Positions 35,790 to 48,345 of a stretch of 64,000 nucleotides of DNA are shown one piece after another. Source of the stretch: Bursaphelenchus xylophilus (taxonomy: Eukaryota; Nematoda; Chromadorea; Rhabditida; Aphelenchoididae); assembly GCA_904066235.2 (NCBI GenBank), contig CAJFCV020000004.1, forward strand, positions 5,146,001 through 5,210,000, read 5' to 3'. Under the pieces are notes generated by a model. The model was given only the letters and a program-made list of their open reading frames with translations. It made no database searches and was not told where the DNA came from. The position numbers and the translations under genes are program-made. Position 1 is the first letter of the stretch. Every line of letters starts with the position of its first letter.

Positions 35790-36517
35790 CTTTTGAGCCT
35801 TGAATAATTATAATAAAACATCGAAAAATCGATCAAGGACATTTTGCCATTGACGCTTTTTTCTGCTTTTGAAGAAGGAAGGTCCATTTGGGAAACATAG
35901 ACATACATATTACGTTATGTCTATTAATCCATTTTGATTTGCTAAAAGACGTTTTTGAATGGCCAGATGTCGTGACGGGAGCACTTCATCTATTGTTTTT
36001 TGGCCGTTGAACTTGGCCATGTTTGTGTTCACATTCGTTTTGGCCTAAAACGCGGTATTCGGGGGTCATTACGATACGAGATAAAGCCTCGGCTTCTGGT
36101 AACGGCGGGAGGAGTTGTGCAATCGCGAGGAAAAGGGCTTTTGTAATTTGACCGGACACAGGATACCCTCAAGACAGGTCGGCAACGTTTTGTAGAGCCG
36201 TCTGTTACATGTTTCATAGAGTTTCCGACTAGCTGATTACCCTACCTTTGTGACGTATACATTTCTTTGCACATTTTTTACTCTCTCATTCGTTTTCAGT
36301 AAAAACTGTGGGAAAGGTTCCGGAAGATTATAAAGTATGTGGCATTTCGTTTTTCCTGAGGTGGCCGCTATTTTAATTGATTTGATTGATAAGTTTGCCA
36401 CTTAATTGTGACACCCCCTTATCTGCGGTTTCTAGTGGCCAAGTCAGGAGCCAAGAGGCCAGGGAAAATGCGATGGGTTTTGGCTCTCAAAGTTTATTTT
36501 TTTTTCTATAATGGTGT
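35790..36517. other. Intergenic region, no gene seen
   Basis: This is the upstream region of membrane-protein paralogue B and the 3' flank of the next minus-strand gene. Open frames on the plus strand at 36408-36743 are antisense to the Ser-rich tail exon of the next gene. Nothing else was recognised. Confidence 0.5.
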
Positions 36518-38450
36518 TCATTTCTTATCACTCTCTTTTCCGGTACCAGTGTTGTTCGGGTTGGGATTGCTACCATTGGTACTGGAGGGAAGAGTACTTG
36601 AGGTTTCGAATGAACTCGAGAGCGAGGTCAGAGATCCTTTCGAATTAGAAGAGGAGAGAGTTGACAGTTCACAGCGAGAGTTCCTGGGACTCCCATGCGG
36701 GGATCTGGCCGTCTTTGTGCTAATCAGATCATTACCGTCCTAGAATACACGTGATTGCACAATTCTTAGCTTACTTTACTTCGGTACCCATTCACATTAC
36801 TTCTGCGCCTCTTATATACAAGAGGAACAGGCTCATTCATCTTGACCTCATGGTGATGAGATTGTAGCACGGCTGTTCTGACGTCCATCTCTATGTCACT
36901 CTGAACGCTTTTATTATGTTAGCCATGTTGTTTTACCTTGATTTTCGACCTCGATCTGGACCTTCTCTTTTTTGTACTGACTGGCCGCATTTGCCATACT
37001 GGATAGAAGAAATAGAAGTAGAAATTGCGGAGAAGGAGCAGAATATAAAAGAAGATCATAGCCAGGACAAAGGAGTAGATTATCTGAGCTAAGGGATTTG
37101 ATTTGAACATTTCGGAGGTTCCGTAGCCGTTGCCAATGCCGCTAAAATTGTATATAGAGTGTCTCAAATGTCTTGCGAATTTTTGGGGTTGAGAATTAAA
37201 GTCTCATTGTGAGGGCCTAAATCACTGCACTCCTAAATCTTTGGTACTATTGAAACCACAATTTCTTACACTTACAAACAAGATGAAATTTTAAACTAAC
37301 CGCATGCCCTCCGGGCAAATAGCTGAAATTCTTTAACATCATCCATTTTATCCATTTTGACATCAGCAGACATTTTTTTAATGTCTAGTGCAATCTCAGG
37401 GCAGTGTAGGTAGCAGGTGGACTTTATATATACAGTTTAGAAGCGCTATATCTGCGCTTCAAACCGGTATATTCAACATACTCCGTAACGCGTTTCAAAG
37501 CCCACAGGAATTTGCAAAAATCGACGATCCAAAAATTTGCAAGACTTATGGGACACCTAACAAATTTCATTTTGCTGGAATCTTTCTCCGACCTAGGAAG
37601 AAGTTTAAAATAACATTGTACTCGGTCTTATCGGTAAAAGACTATCCCAACCTTGTCATAACTCTAGGAGGATTATTCGCACCCTTACGTTTTTATGGAA
37701 TGACTTACGTGTCGTTTAGATTGGCTTCGACCGAAGGGCATTTCAGCCACCAACCCAAAAACTGGCGACCCAAATTATTTGTCATCGACCACACCGTCCT
37801 TTTGAATGTTTTATTTTTGAAATGAATGCGTTTTCAGAGATTTTCTTTATTTTAATGACTTTTGGCAAAGAAAGAGGATATGTTTGCCTTTTCATATTAT
37901 GCAATATTAAATATTATCTAATATCTATATAATCACCCAATTCCCGCCATGTGTAATATAATGTAACGCCTATTCCCATCATTTCCGATGACTGCACTTG
38001 CATGGAACGGAAGATGTTTGTGAAAAGCGTTTCGTTTTGATATGGCATCATGTTTTCTGGCCATACCTAAAAGTCTTTGAATTTTTTTATATTCGATGGG
38101 TTGGCGGAGGTTTCGGATTTCCTTCGCAAAATGGAAATTCCGGCCCTTCCCCCTGAGGGCACGCCGTGGTGAACGTCTGCCGGATTGGTCTTTTAAGGCA
38201 AACTGTTTCTGATACTAAATTAATTACTGTAATCAAGAGTTCGTTTCCATTTTGGACGTCATAAATGAGGAGAGAGGAAGGAGGAAACGAGTCTTTCTCT
38301 TCCCTCAACACCTGTTCGGCCTCGCTGATACGGTAGAAATGTCTTTTTGCACTTGTTGGCCGGCTTTGAGAGGTCAATCGATAACAGGCCGTATGATTTG
38401 GTTTCTTGTTCGAGGTTTTGTTGCAAAATTTACGATGAATTAAAGCTGCA
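36518..38450 (-). CDS. Putative single-pass membrane protein with Ser-rich tail (5' exons unresolved)
   Basis: The C-terminal exons are good. One starts at C37140 (GIGNGYGTSEMFKSNPLAQ), then a membrane segment (IIYSFVLAMIFFYILLLL) and a basic stop-transfer stretch. The next runs to 36775 (SDIEMDVRTAVLQSHHH). The last is 36739-36518, a Ser/Thr/Asn-rich tail ending GTGKESDKK. Upstream coding-like exons on the same strand lie at about 37390-37790 (FLGWWLKCPSVEANLNDT, then a strong GTAAGT) and 37920-38400 (HFYRISEAEQVLREEKDS; FTNIFRSMQVQSSEMMG). How these join could not be settled, so one gene is an inference. The layout and the HFYRIS stretch recall paralogues A and B; it may be a diverged third copy. 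Confidence 0.45.
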
Positions 38451-38835
38451 AATAATTTAAATACTGCTTACATCTTCTTACATTTTATATTGTAACCAAA
38501 ATTATTTAACTTTTTCAGTTTTATGTGGTCAAATTTCAACCGATTTTTTTTGTATCTCGAATTCGAGATCGCTGAAGTGTAAAACGGTAGTTTAGATTGT
38601 AAACTCAATGGGCCTTTAAAGGCCAGTTTCCAGTCTAATCCTCATAAACAAACACTCCGCTCGTAATGATGGGGTTAACTTCTAGAATATCCACTTTATG
38701 TCCGTCATGTAATCGCTTCCAAATTCAATTTCTGAAGGAGCATTTCTTTTCGTTTACTTTCATTTTTAGACTGACAGACACACCAAGTGCAGATACATTT
38801 CAATTAGTGCATCTTATGGCCAAATCCCTCTGAAG
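38451..38835. other. Upstream region of channel subunit 1
   Basis: This region of about 385 bp holds the divergent upstream sequence between the membrane-protein gene and the first receptor subunit. No promoter motif or repeat could be named. Confidence 0.4.
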
Positions 38836-40747
38836 ATGCCCGGCTTTCTGTGGATTCTGTTAACTATTCTTCTGTCTGTAAGTCACCATTTTTATGTCAC
38901 AATTTATTTTTTTATTATTTAAGATTGTAAACGGCAGTCAGTATAATCACGCGTTGTTTGAGCATTTATTTAAAAATTACCGAAAAGAAGTCAGACCAAT
39001 CGATTACACGAATCCATCAGGTAATTAATTAAGGTTTATTTTAATTTTTTAATTATCTTATAGCACCCACAAATGTGACGATACAACTGTATCTAAAGCA
39101 GATTCAGAAAGTGGTCGACAGTGACCAGATTGTGAAATTGTATTGTTGGCTAGAGATGGTAGGTCGACTTCCGGGTGAACTTAGTTTTGCAGTACTGGAG
39201 GGATGTGAATCTTGTTTGGAAAGAGTCCGATTTCAATGGAACGACCCAACTCATCATACCATCTGCACATTTGTGGAGGCCAGATCTTCTCGTTTACAAC
39301 AAGTAAATAAAAAATAATCGTCTTTCTTGTTTCCGAATACGTTCATTTATCTGTTTTTTACAGTGCCCATATGAATGTGGATGACAATGAATTGGAGACG
39401 AATGCAGTCATCAGAAGTGATGGCAGAGTGAGTGTTTACAGGGCGATGGTTACTCAGATCACTTGTCAATTGACCCTGTAAGTTTGGTATTTGTTGGATC
39501 AGTTCTTTATTGTAGAGAAAATTTTCCATTTGATCAGCAGATCTGCTTTATAATGTTGTCTTCCTGGAGTTATGATGGATCGGGGATTATGCTGAACACT
39601 TTGGTCTCGACGGATCTGGATAATAGCCAGAAAGATCTGAGAAAGATCAGTACTCTCGCCCATTACATGGCCAACGGGGAATGGTACTTAAACGATTTCA
39701 AAATTCAAAGGAATCTGAAGCAAGTTAATACATGCACTTTTTAAATTTTGGATTTTGTGCATAACACATTTCATTTCAGGTACTACGAATGTTGCCCCTA
39801 TGCCTTCCCGGATCTAACGTATTACTTTTCAATTAGAAGGAATCCGATCTATTACCTGTTCACTCAACTCTTGCCCAGCACTTTTATCAGTATAATTACA
39901 ATGATCGGTTCATTTACGGTACATTCGTCGACGGGGGAAAACGAGGAGAAGATTACGTTGGGAGTTACTGCGGGCATGGCCATTGTCATCATATGTGAGT
40001 AATTTTGATAAAATTACTCTTAAAAAACGATATAATCACGGAATATTAATACTTTCAGTGATGATGGTGGCTGATAAACTCCCTGCAACTTCCAACGATC
40101 TACCCCTTTTGGGCAAATTTTACGTTGGTTTAATCTTCATCATCTTCTTTGGAACGGTATGCACAACCTTGGTATTGAATGTGCAGATGAAAGGAAATCA
40201 CATGGAACCCGTCCCTTTATGGTTCAAACGACTTGTAAAACGATATCGAGTGATGCAGATCATCTTCGAAAGATATTGGAAACAAACTCAGAAAGCGGAA
40301 AAAGAGGGAGATTACCTAAAAGAGTCATTAATAATACACTCGCAGTCGGCGAATGGCCATATTGGAGAAAGTGGGAAGGAGAATGGCGTCAAACTGATCA
40401 GTCACGGTTGCCCAGTGGTAAGTTAATTGAGAATTGCCTTGTTTATGTTGTAGTACACACCGACAAGTCACAGTCTTGCCACATGCCCATTATATGCAAA
40501 GATTTTGGGGACAGTGACGGATATCCGAGAGAATACGAAGGTCATGTTGGAACGACTCGAACATGACCGGAGGCGGTTTTCCCTCCGCCACGATTGGGAA
40601 TCCATCGCCCGAGGACTTGACCGGATATTCCTCACCATCTTCGTGACAGTCACCACTTTATATGCCTTCTGGCTATTTACTCAGTCCTCGTCGCCGGCGC
40701 TGATGATAACCCAGGAGTTCATGAACCAGACCTCCGCGATTGCCTGA
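38836..40747 (+). CDS. Nicotinic-type Cys-loop ligand-gated channel subunit (alpha-like), copy 1
   Basis: This is an acetylcholine-receptor-type pentameric channel subunit. Nine exons (38836-38877, 38924-39020, 39064-39158, 39193-39302, 39364-39477, 39516-39719, 39780-39994, 40059-40417, 40454-40747) give 509 aa. Residues 1-18 are a signal peptide. Loop A is WRPDLLVYN, and loop B is SSWSYDGSG. The Cys-loop is C-x13-C (CQLTLENFPFDQQIC). Loop C is YYECC with vicinal cysteines at about 225-226, the mark of alpha subunits. M1 starts PIYYLFTQLLPST. M2 reads EKITLGVTAGMAIVIILMMV, with Met at the 9' gate. M4 (FLTIFVTVTTLYAFWLF) closes the chain. Intron 6 begins with GC. The tandem partner lies 0.7 kb downstream. 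Confidence 0.93.
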
Positions 40748-41419
40748 ATATCATAAAAAAATGTCGCCGTGGAATGCCATGGTCCTCAAATATCTGCCCC
40801 ACATTTATCTCGGGGGCTTTTGTGCGGGTATCCAAAAATAAAACAATATTAAAAAGGATGATTGTGGCCCTCTTAAACGCATCTTAAATGCCCTTCAGGC
40901 AAGTCCGTCCTTGTTCAGATGCTTCGAGATGTTCGTGTAGAATCCGAGATTCATAATGAATTCTGTTTGTACCGGTTGATGTAAATAAAGTGATCTTCCG
41001 TCCGTGTCGCATTTTAGTGTCGTTAACACGAGAACTCGGGACTTTTGCAGAGTTTTTATTATTATTTTCGAACCTGTTCGTACGTGGAAGACGTAAACGA
41101 CGGGGCGTGCCTGGATTTATTGCATCCTCTATCCGGTCTCAAATTTCATGTCTCAAAACATGTCGAACAGTGCCTCAGAGGCCGGCAACAGGCTTGATCA
41201 TTTGCCCCGAGGGCCTAATCCAATCAGCATTCTTTGTTAGGCCGCCTTTCACTGATTTGCGCGGTCTTTGTTTAAGACGGGAATGAAGTTAGTGAAAGTT
41301 GGGAACCTGGGTCCAAGAGTCCTGGGAATGACCATGTTCTCCAAGGGAACGGAAACATTCAAGAAAGGAAGTGTAATGTTTTTATTTCAGATATCCATAC
41401 CCAAGGCGGATCAATCGGG
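40748..41419. other. Spacer between the two channel genes
   Basis: This 672-bp spacer has no supported gene. AATAAA-like signals occur near 40840 and 40985 (aataaaac; taaataaag). A TTTCAG at 41387-41392, 28 bp before the next ATG, could be a trans-splice site, which would fit downstream expression in a tandem pair. Confidence 0.45.
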
Positions 41420-44400
41420 ATGAAATGGAAGAGCTCGTTTTGGCTGATGGTAAGTGTTACAACATTCTCTTTACATAGAATTGACAAAGTGTTGATATTT
41501 GGTAGAATTTGAGCTTATGACTTTGATCTAACAAGGGGTTGGGGCCGAACAACACTCCGCCTTTCAAACAACCCCTTCATTTTGAACAATTTTGCAAAAT
41601 ATGGGACGATGAAGTAGAATTCGGAAGCTTTAAGTGCAAAAATGTAAATAAAAGAAAAGTAAAAAATTAAATCTTGAACAAAATTATAAATTCGAGTATT
41701 GATACCTGCAAAAATAATTTTATACGTGAAAAATGTAAACCCAAGTGCAATAATTGTGTATAATTTTCCAAAGGTAATAGTGAAGTTCTGAAGGAAAGCG
41801 GCTACTTTCTTTGAGAAAGAGTTCAACAAGGGTGTTTGTCTGTGACGTAACAGTGGAAGTACTCAAAGTGCGACGCTCGGATTTTGATGAAACTACGGGT
41901 CTAGGCCAAATGTAAATCTCCAAAAATCTTAGCTCGCGCTTTGCAGGCGCAGCCGAGATATTTCACAATCATTGCGGCCGAGAGCGTACGCAAAAGGCGG
42001 GGTGCGACCAGGGATAAAAACACTTTTTAGACGTATAAGCATGTATTTGCCAGCTTTGAGAGAAAATTGATTTTTTGGGGAAAAATTACCCTCTATAATA
42101 GAAATAAGCATATAACATGTCATGCCAAAAAAAGTTACTTATTTTTTTCAATTTTCGACAGTACGACCTTTAGAAATTTCGGTTGTTTCTGCAACGCGCG
42201 AGCTAGGAGTCTCGCATATGCCGTCAAAATTTTTCTTAATTTGTATTAAGTTTGATCGAAATGTGCCCGTCGCATACTTCCCCTGTTAGATATTCTCCCT
42301 TCCTCACATTGAATTTATAATATTTATATGTTTACCTACCGCATATTGACTACACAGACCTAGTACTTAAACGTAAGAACATGGGAGCCGAATATTTAGA
42401 ACACTGGATTTGTGAGAAGGGGTTCATTAGTCTACTGTAACTTGATTTCAGCTAAGCTGCATGAGTTTGTTGGTCCAAGGAGATCTCCATTTGTATAATT
42501 ATCTATTCAAAAACTATCGAAAAGAGATTCGTCCAATAAACACACAGAATCCGAGTAAGTAGCTGTGAATTGTTAAAGAATATTATCAGCCTCGACTAAT
42601 GTGACTGTCCAATTATTTCTGAAACAAATCCAAAAAGTGAAAGAGAGTGACCAGACCCTATCCCTGTATTGCTGGATCGAAATGTATTGGACTGATTTTT
42701 ACTTGAAATGGAATGAAAAAGAATTCAACGGGACCAAGGAGCTGATCGTGCCGGTCTCTGATATCTGGAAACCAGATCTCTTGGTCTATAACAAGTAAGA
42801 GTATAGTAAAGCGAGCATAGTATTCCAGTGCCCATATGAATGTGGAGGCGAACCAATTGGAGACGAATGCGGTTATAAAAAGTGACGGCAGAGTGAGTGT
42901 CTACAGGGCCATGGTGACACAAATTACATGTGTTCTCAATCTGTAAGTCGTCTAGAGACAGCCATCCCATTCGTCACGAAAATTAAAACGATTCGATAAA
43001 TTTGTATACATAGAGCGGGATAAGTATCTCCCTTTATTATATAACATTTTTTTAGTGATGATTTCCCTTTCGACCAACAGATCTGTTACATAATGCTATC
43101 TTCATGGAGTTATGATGGATCGGGGATAATGTTGGACACATTGGTCCCAGCAATCGTCGACAACTCCCAAAATGACATCAATAAAATTAGCACTTTGGCC
43201 CATTACATGGAGAACTCGGAATGGCAATTAAATGACTTTAAAATACGCAGAAATCTAAAGTAGGAGGGTAGATGTCGTAACGTGGTTGTAGCTCTCGTCT
43301 TGACTCTCTTCCTTTGCAGATACTATGAATGTTGTCCCTATGCGTTTCCTGATCTGACTTACTTCTTCTCCATTCGTCGCAATCCCATGTATTATCTCTT
43401 TACTCAGTTACTGCCGAGTTCGTTCATTAGCGTGGTAAGTGTGGCCACTTGCAATAACTGATACTACTTTTGCAGATCACAATCATCGGCTCCTTCACTC
43501 CGCATCACACAACAGGAGAGAATCAGGAAAAGATTACTCTGGGCGCGACGGCCGGCATGGCCATTGTCATTATTTGTAAGTTTATTGAAATACGAAGTGC
43601 TTAAAACAAGGAATTTATCTGAATTCTCGAGGCTTGGCCTCCAAGCGCCATAAATTAAACACTGATAATTCTTTGCGTCTGTAATCAAAGCTCTTAAACT
43701 TATCAACCCTTGGAACTAGATTTTCTTCACATGTTGACCTCGGCGTAGTTAATACTATTATAGTTCATAGCAATTTTTATTAATCTAAATTTCAGTAATG
43801 ATGATAGCGGACAAACTTCCGGCCACTTCGAATACCCTCCCATTGCTCGGCAAGTTCTATGTCGGATTAATCTTTATCATCTTCTTCGGCACCAGCTGTA
43901 CTACTGTGGTAATGAGCATACAAATGAGGGGGAATCAAGGGAAGCCGATCCCGGAATGGCTGAGAACGATGATCAGGAACAGCCGAGTATTACAGTACAT
44001 CTTCAAACATGTGGATACTAGAAGTAGAGCAACTGTAAGTGCTTCGGGATTACAAAAACGGTGGAACACAATATCCTTGTAATCACAATATGAGTTAATA
44101 AAAAGCTTTCTTCAGAAAAGACAATGCACTTGCATGAAGAGATCTAGCTCGTATTTTGTGAAGTCGGAAAACGGAGATTGCAAATGGGTATGTCAATAGA
44201 AGACGGGCAAAATATAATTACAGCTGATCCCCACCCACGCCCTCACTTCAGACAACTTCTCTCTCACTCCGCCTTATCAACGCATTTTATCGATCATCGG
44301 GGATATAAAATTCTCGACCGAGGCCACATCACAAACTCTGAGACACGATCAGAGATTGGACGAGATCAGAAGAGAATGGGAATACATCGCCCGAGGGCTT

Positions 44401-44529
44401 GATAGAGTCCTGCTCTTCTTCTTTGTTACAGTAACCGTCTTATACGAACTTTGGCTACTCAGTTTAACCAACATTACACCCTTAAAGATTTCAGAGGAAT
44501 TTATGAACAGAACTTCTGGATTATCGTAG
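41420..44529 (+). CDS. Nicotinic-type Cys-loop ligand-gated channel subunit (alpha-like), copy 2
   Basis: This is the tandem duplicate of the preceding receptor subunit. Ten exons (41420-41449, 42452-42554, 42590-42794, 42829-42942, 43056-43259, 43320-43434, 43476-43575, 43796-44034, 44116-44187, 44224-44529) give 495 aa. The signal peptide is split over exons 1 and 2 (MKWKSSFWLM then LSCMSLLVQG). It has loop A (WKPDLLVYN), a C-x13-C Cys-loop, SSWSYDGSG, and YYECC at about 220-224. M2 is EKITLGATAGMAIVIILMM, again with Met at 9'. M4 is VLLFFFVTVTVLYELWLL. Exon lengths 114 and 204 equal those of copy 1. M2 is split by an extra intron (43435-43475) absent from copy 1. Intron 1 carries a MITE (41848-42287). 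Confidence 0.93.
41848..42287. mobile_element. MITE of the AAGTGCGACG family in channel copy 2 intron 1
   Basis: The termini are TAACAGTGGAAGTACTCAAA and the inverted ACTTCCCCTGTTA, with the family motif AAGTGCGACGCTCGGATTTT just inside. The element is about 440 bp, with the interior CTCGCGCTTTGCAGGCGC and no coding capacity. The length equals the copy in RNase H2B. Confidence 0.85.
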
Positions 44530-45472
44530 CTGTAAATACGGACTATTTGTGCATAACATCTCAGGAAATAAACGAATAACTATCGAAATGAAAAAAATCT
44601 TATGTATTATTAAATTGAAACCGAATCCTTGGTTGTTGGATTGCGCTGTGTGAACGGCATACAGGAAAAAAGAGCGCCGTCGCTGTCTCATACAAATTAC
44701 ATAGAATAATTCTTGCAAATAAATTTTGGGGGTTCGGAATGGACGTGGGGAGCTGTACTGGGGCATGGGGGGCTGAACTGGACTGGGGGGCTGTACTACC
44801 TTAGCCCCAAAAAGTGTAATTTTTTCATAAGTGTAATTTAGTGAAAAAAGTGAAAAATATGAATTGTAAGCAGGGCCAGTTTTTGGATGGTGCAGAACAG
44901 TTGAAAAAAATAAAAAGGATGTCAGGGAGGACCTTGCAAGGCGTCTTTGCCTGTAACGGGTACCTGTGGTCAAAAATTCCATATTACCTTCTTTACAAAG
45001 AGTAAAGCTATCTGTGACATTCAACGGAATCTGCCGGTCGTATAACATGTCTTCCTTCCGTCCTATAACATGTCAACATCTGTTTAATTTTTATTTTTTG
45101 AAAAAAGGGACTCCGATTTAGGGTACATTTCGGATTTTTTGTGAAAATGAATCGCCCGCAACGAGAAGAAACTTCTGTTTTCAACCCTTTGCTACCACAT
45201 TTCCTGCACAAAAATGATTGTAAAATTTTATATTCTTCCTGTATATTTACTGAAACAACTTTAGAATATTTTATTTACATTTCTCTAACCCATTGTGGAA
45301 CCGGTTTGAACAAATAGTAATCGAATACAACGAGAGATGTAAGTGTAATATACAGAATCACTTGGAGGTGTTCAGATTATTGACTGGAAGGGGGCGAGAA
45401 TATATATATAGATATATATATTATATTATAGTATGTTAAGACGGAGATGCCTTGTAACAACAACAGTTCGGA
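44530..45472. other. Convergent intergenic region with a short G-rich repeat
   Basis: This lies between the 3' ends of channel copy 2 (+) and the nuclear receptor (-). It holds three or four imperfect copies of GGGGGGCTG(T/A)ACTG at 44735-44800 and an AT dinucleotide tract at about 45400-45432. No gene is supported. A 175-codon minus-strand frame at 44521-45048 has no family resemblance. Confidence 0.5.
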
Positions 45473-48345
45473 TTATTTCTTTTTCACATGGATCTCGTAA
45501 GGAAGCGTGCCGCGCATCTCAGCCATGTTGAACACACACATCATGGCGATGGTATTGTCATCCATCTGGGCGATTCTCTGAAAGTATTTTCAAAATGAGA
45601 CTTGTTAAACGTAATACTGGGAAGGCAATCCCTATACGCTTTTAATTTGAATTGCAAACCCTAAAAAATGTAATTTCACAATTACCTCAGCTATCGGCAA
45701 CAACATCATCAACTTGCTGATCCGATGCAAGACCTGATTGGCACTTGTCCCCTCAGGCAATCCCTGTTTAATCAGCTGGGAGAAAGTCGAGAGGTATTTC
45801 TGGCGAGATTGGGTGATCACTCGGGTTCCGTGATCACTCAGACCACCAACTAAAACCACAGAATTAGCATGAATGGTCAAAGTAATCAAAAATTGTTGAG
45901 TTATAATTACCTGGGACACACAAACACAACACTCTCATCAGAGCGTATTCTGTTTTGGTGACGCCCATTCTTTTCAACGGCTCAATCAACTCATCTTTTG
46001 CGTAATTCGCTAAAAAATAAGATTCAGCTTTTATTAATGGCGATGCATTGTCATAATCAATGGTATGTTGTTTAGGCTTACCGGTTTTTATGCTCCCGAC
46101 AACCCATTCCGAGGAATATCCGTTTTCTTTCTGTGGGAAAAACTGGCCGCCAGTACATAAAACCCCTGAGGCATTGGAAAGGATCGTTCGATAACACATC
46201 AACAACCACACACAGGGCACGATACGGTCCACCACCAGGAGTCTCTGAAAAGGATTCGGGTGTAAATTGTGACATTCTAATTTGATAATAGCTTAATGAA
46301 ATTGTTATTTGACGATATTTTTATATTGCTCTTGATCAGCTCATACCTGGTCACTTTCCGAGAGCTCCTGAAGTTCTGGGATGTGGCTGAGCCAGTCGAA
46401 AAAATGGACCAACAGTCGGCAATAACAAGATCTCATGATGGTTAGAGAAGTGTACTCGAATTTGGGTTCCCAATCGAGATTTGTCCTCAGGCAGACTCTC
46501 CTCGGCTGAGAGATGGCCTCACTCAACGGCACTTCAATGTCCAAGGTCGCCGTCTTCAAGAATTCATCGCTGACGTGGCTGAGATCAGTGTCCACGAACT
46601 TGTCACACAACCTGTAATTGCATCCTGTATATTTCTGTTGTAGTTGAAGATGTAATTGCAGAGTTAATGCTCGATTGCTCTTTTTTATTTGCTCATGTCA
46701 CTCGACTCTCACCTATGTGACCTTCCACATGACTGATGCATAATCATGGTTTCCTCTAATTAGCCCCTCTTTCCCAAATAAATAGTTTCCAAATGTTTTA
46801 ATGAGATCTAAAAGTGAGTTGTTTCGACTATTTCCGAACCGAGTACATCCCTCTCGTATTCCGCATTCCCCCCGTTCACGTGTTTCACGTGTATTTTCTT
46901 TTTCAAACATTTCCATGGCCATGTTAGCCCCTGCGGCAAGAACTGAATGCAACAAAACGATTAAAGATCAACTGGGCGTACCGTAGTCACGGGAGTGTTG
47001 TTTTGCTTTTTTCTTTTGCCTCCGGCATTTTCGCGGTCTTCCAGGGCTCCAAAATCTGCGAGAGAGCGAGGCCGAGGGAGAGCGTGCCAGAGGGTCCTAA
47101 GTGAATATGGAGCCGAGCTTAAACCTTTCAAAAACGTCCTTGTCCCCCGTGGCTTCGACACTTTCGAGGAAGGAACTTGCAAAACGCCTAAGGGCCACAA
47201 ACGCAACATAATGCAAAGGAACAGTTTAAACGCCCCGAGGGGACGGAAAGAGGACACGGAAGCAAAGCCGGCCAATATTCTAGCAGCTTAGGATTGCCAA
47301 TAATGACAAAGAGAATGACTAAACACCACGACATCAAACCAAAAAAGCGACGTCCTTACCATTCAACCGACACGAAGTATTTCCCAATACTCAGAGGATC
47401 ATCTGGATTGAAGGCTGGTATTAATTTGGCTATGCCTAGAGGCAAATCCAGCTTCGATAACTGAAAGATGCGTGAGATGAGGGACTCGGGGAAGTCAGCT
47501 TACCGCGAGTAATCTCTTGCTCTGATAGAAAGTGTTATCAACAATAAAATCCTTCTCCAACGGCTTCACATCCACAATCTCCATGCCCCATGAAGAAGAA
47601 GTACCCGGTCTTTGTTGTTCCCCTGGAGTGTCCGGGAGTTCTGACGTAGACGGAGAAGATGCGTTGCTGTCCTTCCGAACACATCCACGATCTCCATGGA
47701 CGAGCATGGGATTTAGCCCGACATCTACACATTTCTGGAGACGGCAAGCTCGGCAAGAATTGCGATATTCTGGAATGGATTATCATTACCCTTCTGCAAT
47801 AACTGGGTGTTAATTCAGACCCTTATTTTTCCTCGTTTTAAAAGATTTTGTAAGTTATTTTGTCATCCCTTTACTGCCATTACAATGCATACTTCCATAC
47901 AAACGAGGGAAACTACGGTAAGTAAACATTTTGCAACTTGGATTTACCTTTGCGAATGACACATTTTTTGTTATACGGACACTGGTAGGCTCGATTGTGA
48001 CGGATCGATCTTCGGAAGAACCCTGAATTCAGATCGGCGATTAGAAAACATTAATCAGACAGCAAGGAGATGATGTCTACATGATGTATCACAAGATGTT
48101 ATTAATGTTTCCAACCTTATAATGATAAACGAACCTTTGCATCCACTGCAACAAACGGATCCGTAATGCCTCGAGCCATCCGGATCATCGCAAACCATGC
48201 ATCGGCCAGCTGAAGATCCCGTTGAAGGGGTTCTTATAGGGCCCGGACTATCACTCAAGTCCGTCTGAGTCGACACTTTTCGATTATATTCCTCGAAATT
48301 GGCTGCTAATACATCTACAGGTGGCTCCACCGAAACTGTGGACAT
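45473..48345 (-). CDS. nhr: Nuclear hormone receptor (DNA-binding and ligand-binding domains)
   Basis: This is a zinc-finger nuclear receptor transcription factor. The coding exon beginning at ATG 48345 has a Ser/Thr-rich N-terminus, then the first finger from C49 (CMVCDDPDGSRHYGSVCCSG), the P-box CSGCKG, GFFRRSIRHNRAYQCPYNKK, and the second finger CRACRLQKCVDVGLNPM. The rest is a full alpha-helical ligand-binding domain (SLTIMRSCYCRLLVHFFDWL; ISKLMMLLPIAE; MDDNTIAMMCVFNMAEMRG). The stop is TAA at 45473-45475. About nine exons splice in phase; one 690-nt intron holds 46635-47320. The P-box CSGCKG differs from the common CEGCKG/CDGCKG. The ATG sits directly after a TTGCAG, so it is either trans-spliced or preceded by a distant 5' exon. 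Confidence 0.88.

Noticed and set aside
37388..37825. 145-codon plus-strand frame (IQFRSAISALQTG...)
   Set aside because: It is antisense to coding-like minus-strand exons with a strong GTAAGT donor that fit the membrane-protein gene; no family resemblance.
44521..45048. 175-codon minus-strand frame overlapping the channel 3' end
   Set aside because: Overlaps the confirmed end of channel copy 2 on the other strand and a G-rich simple repeat; no family match.
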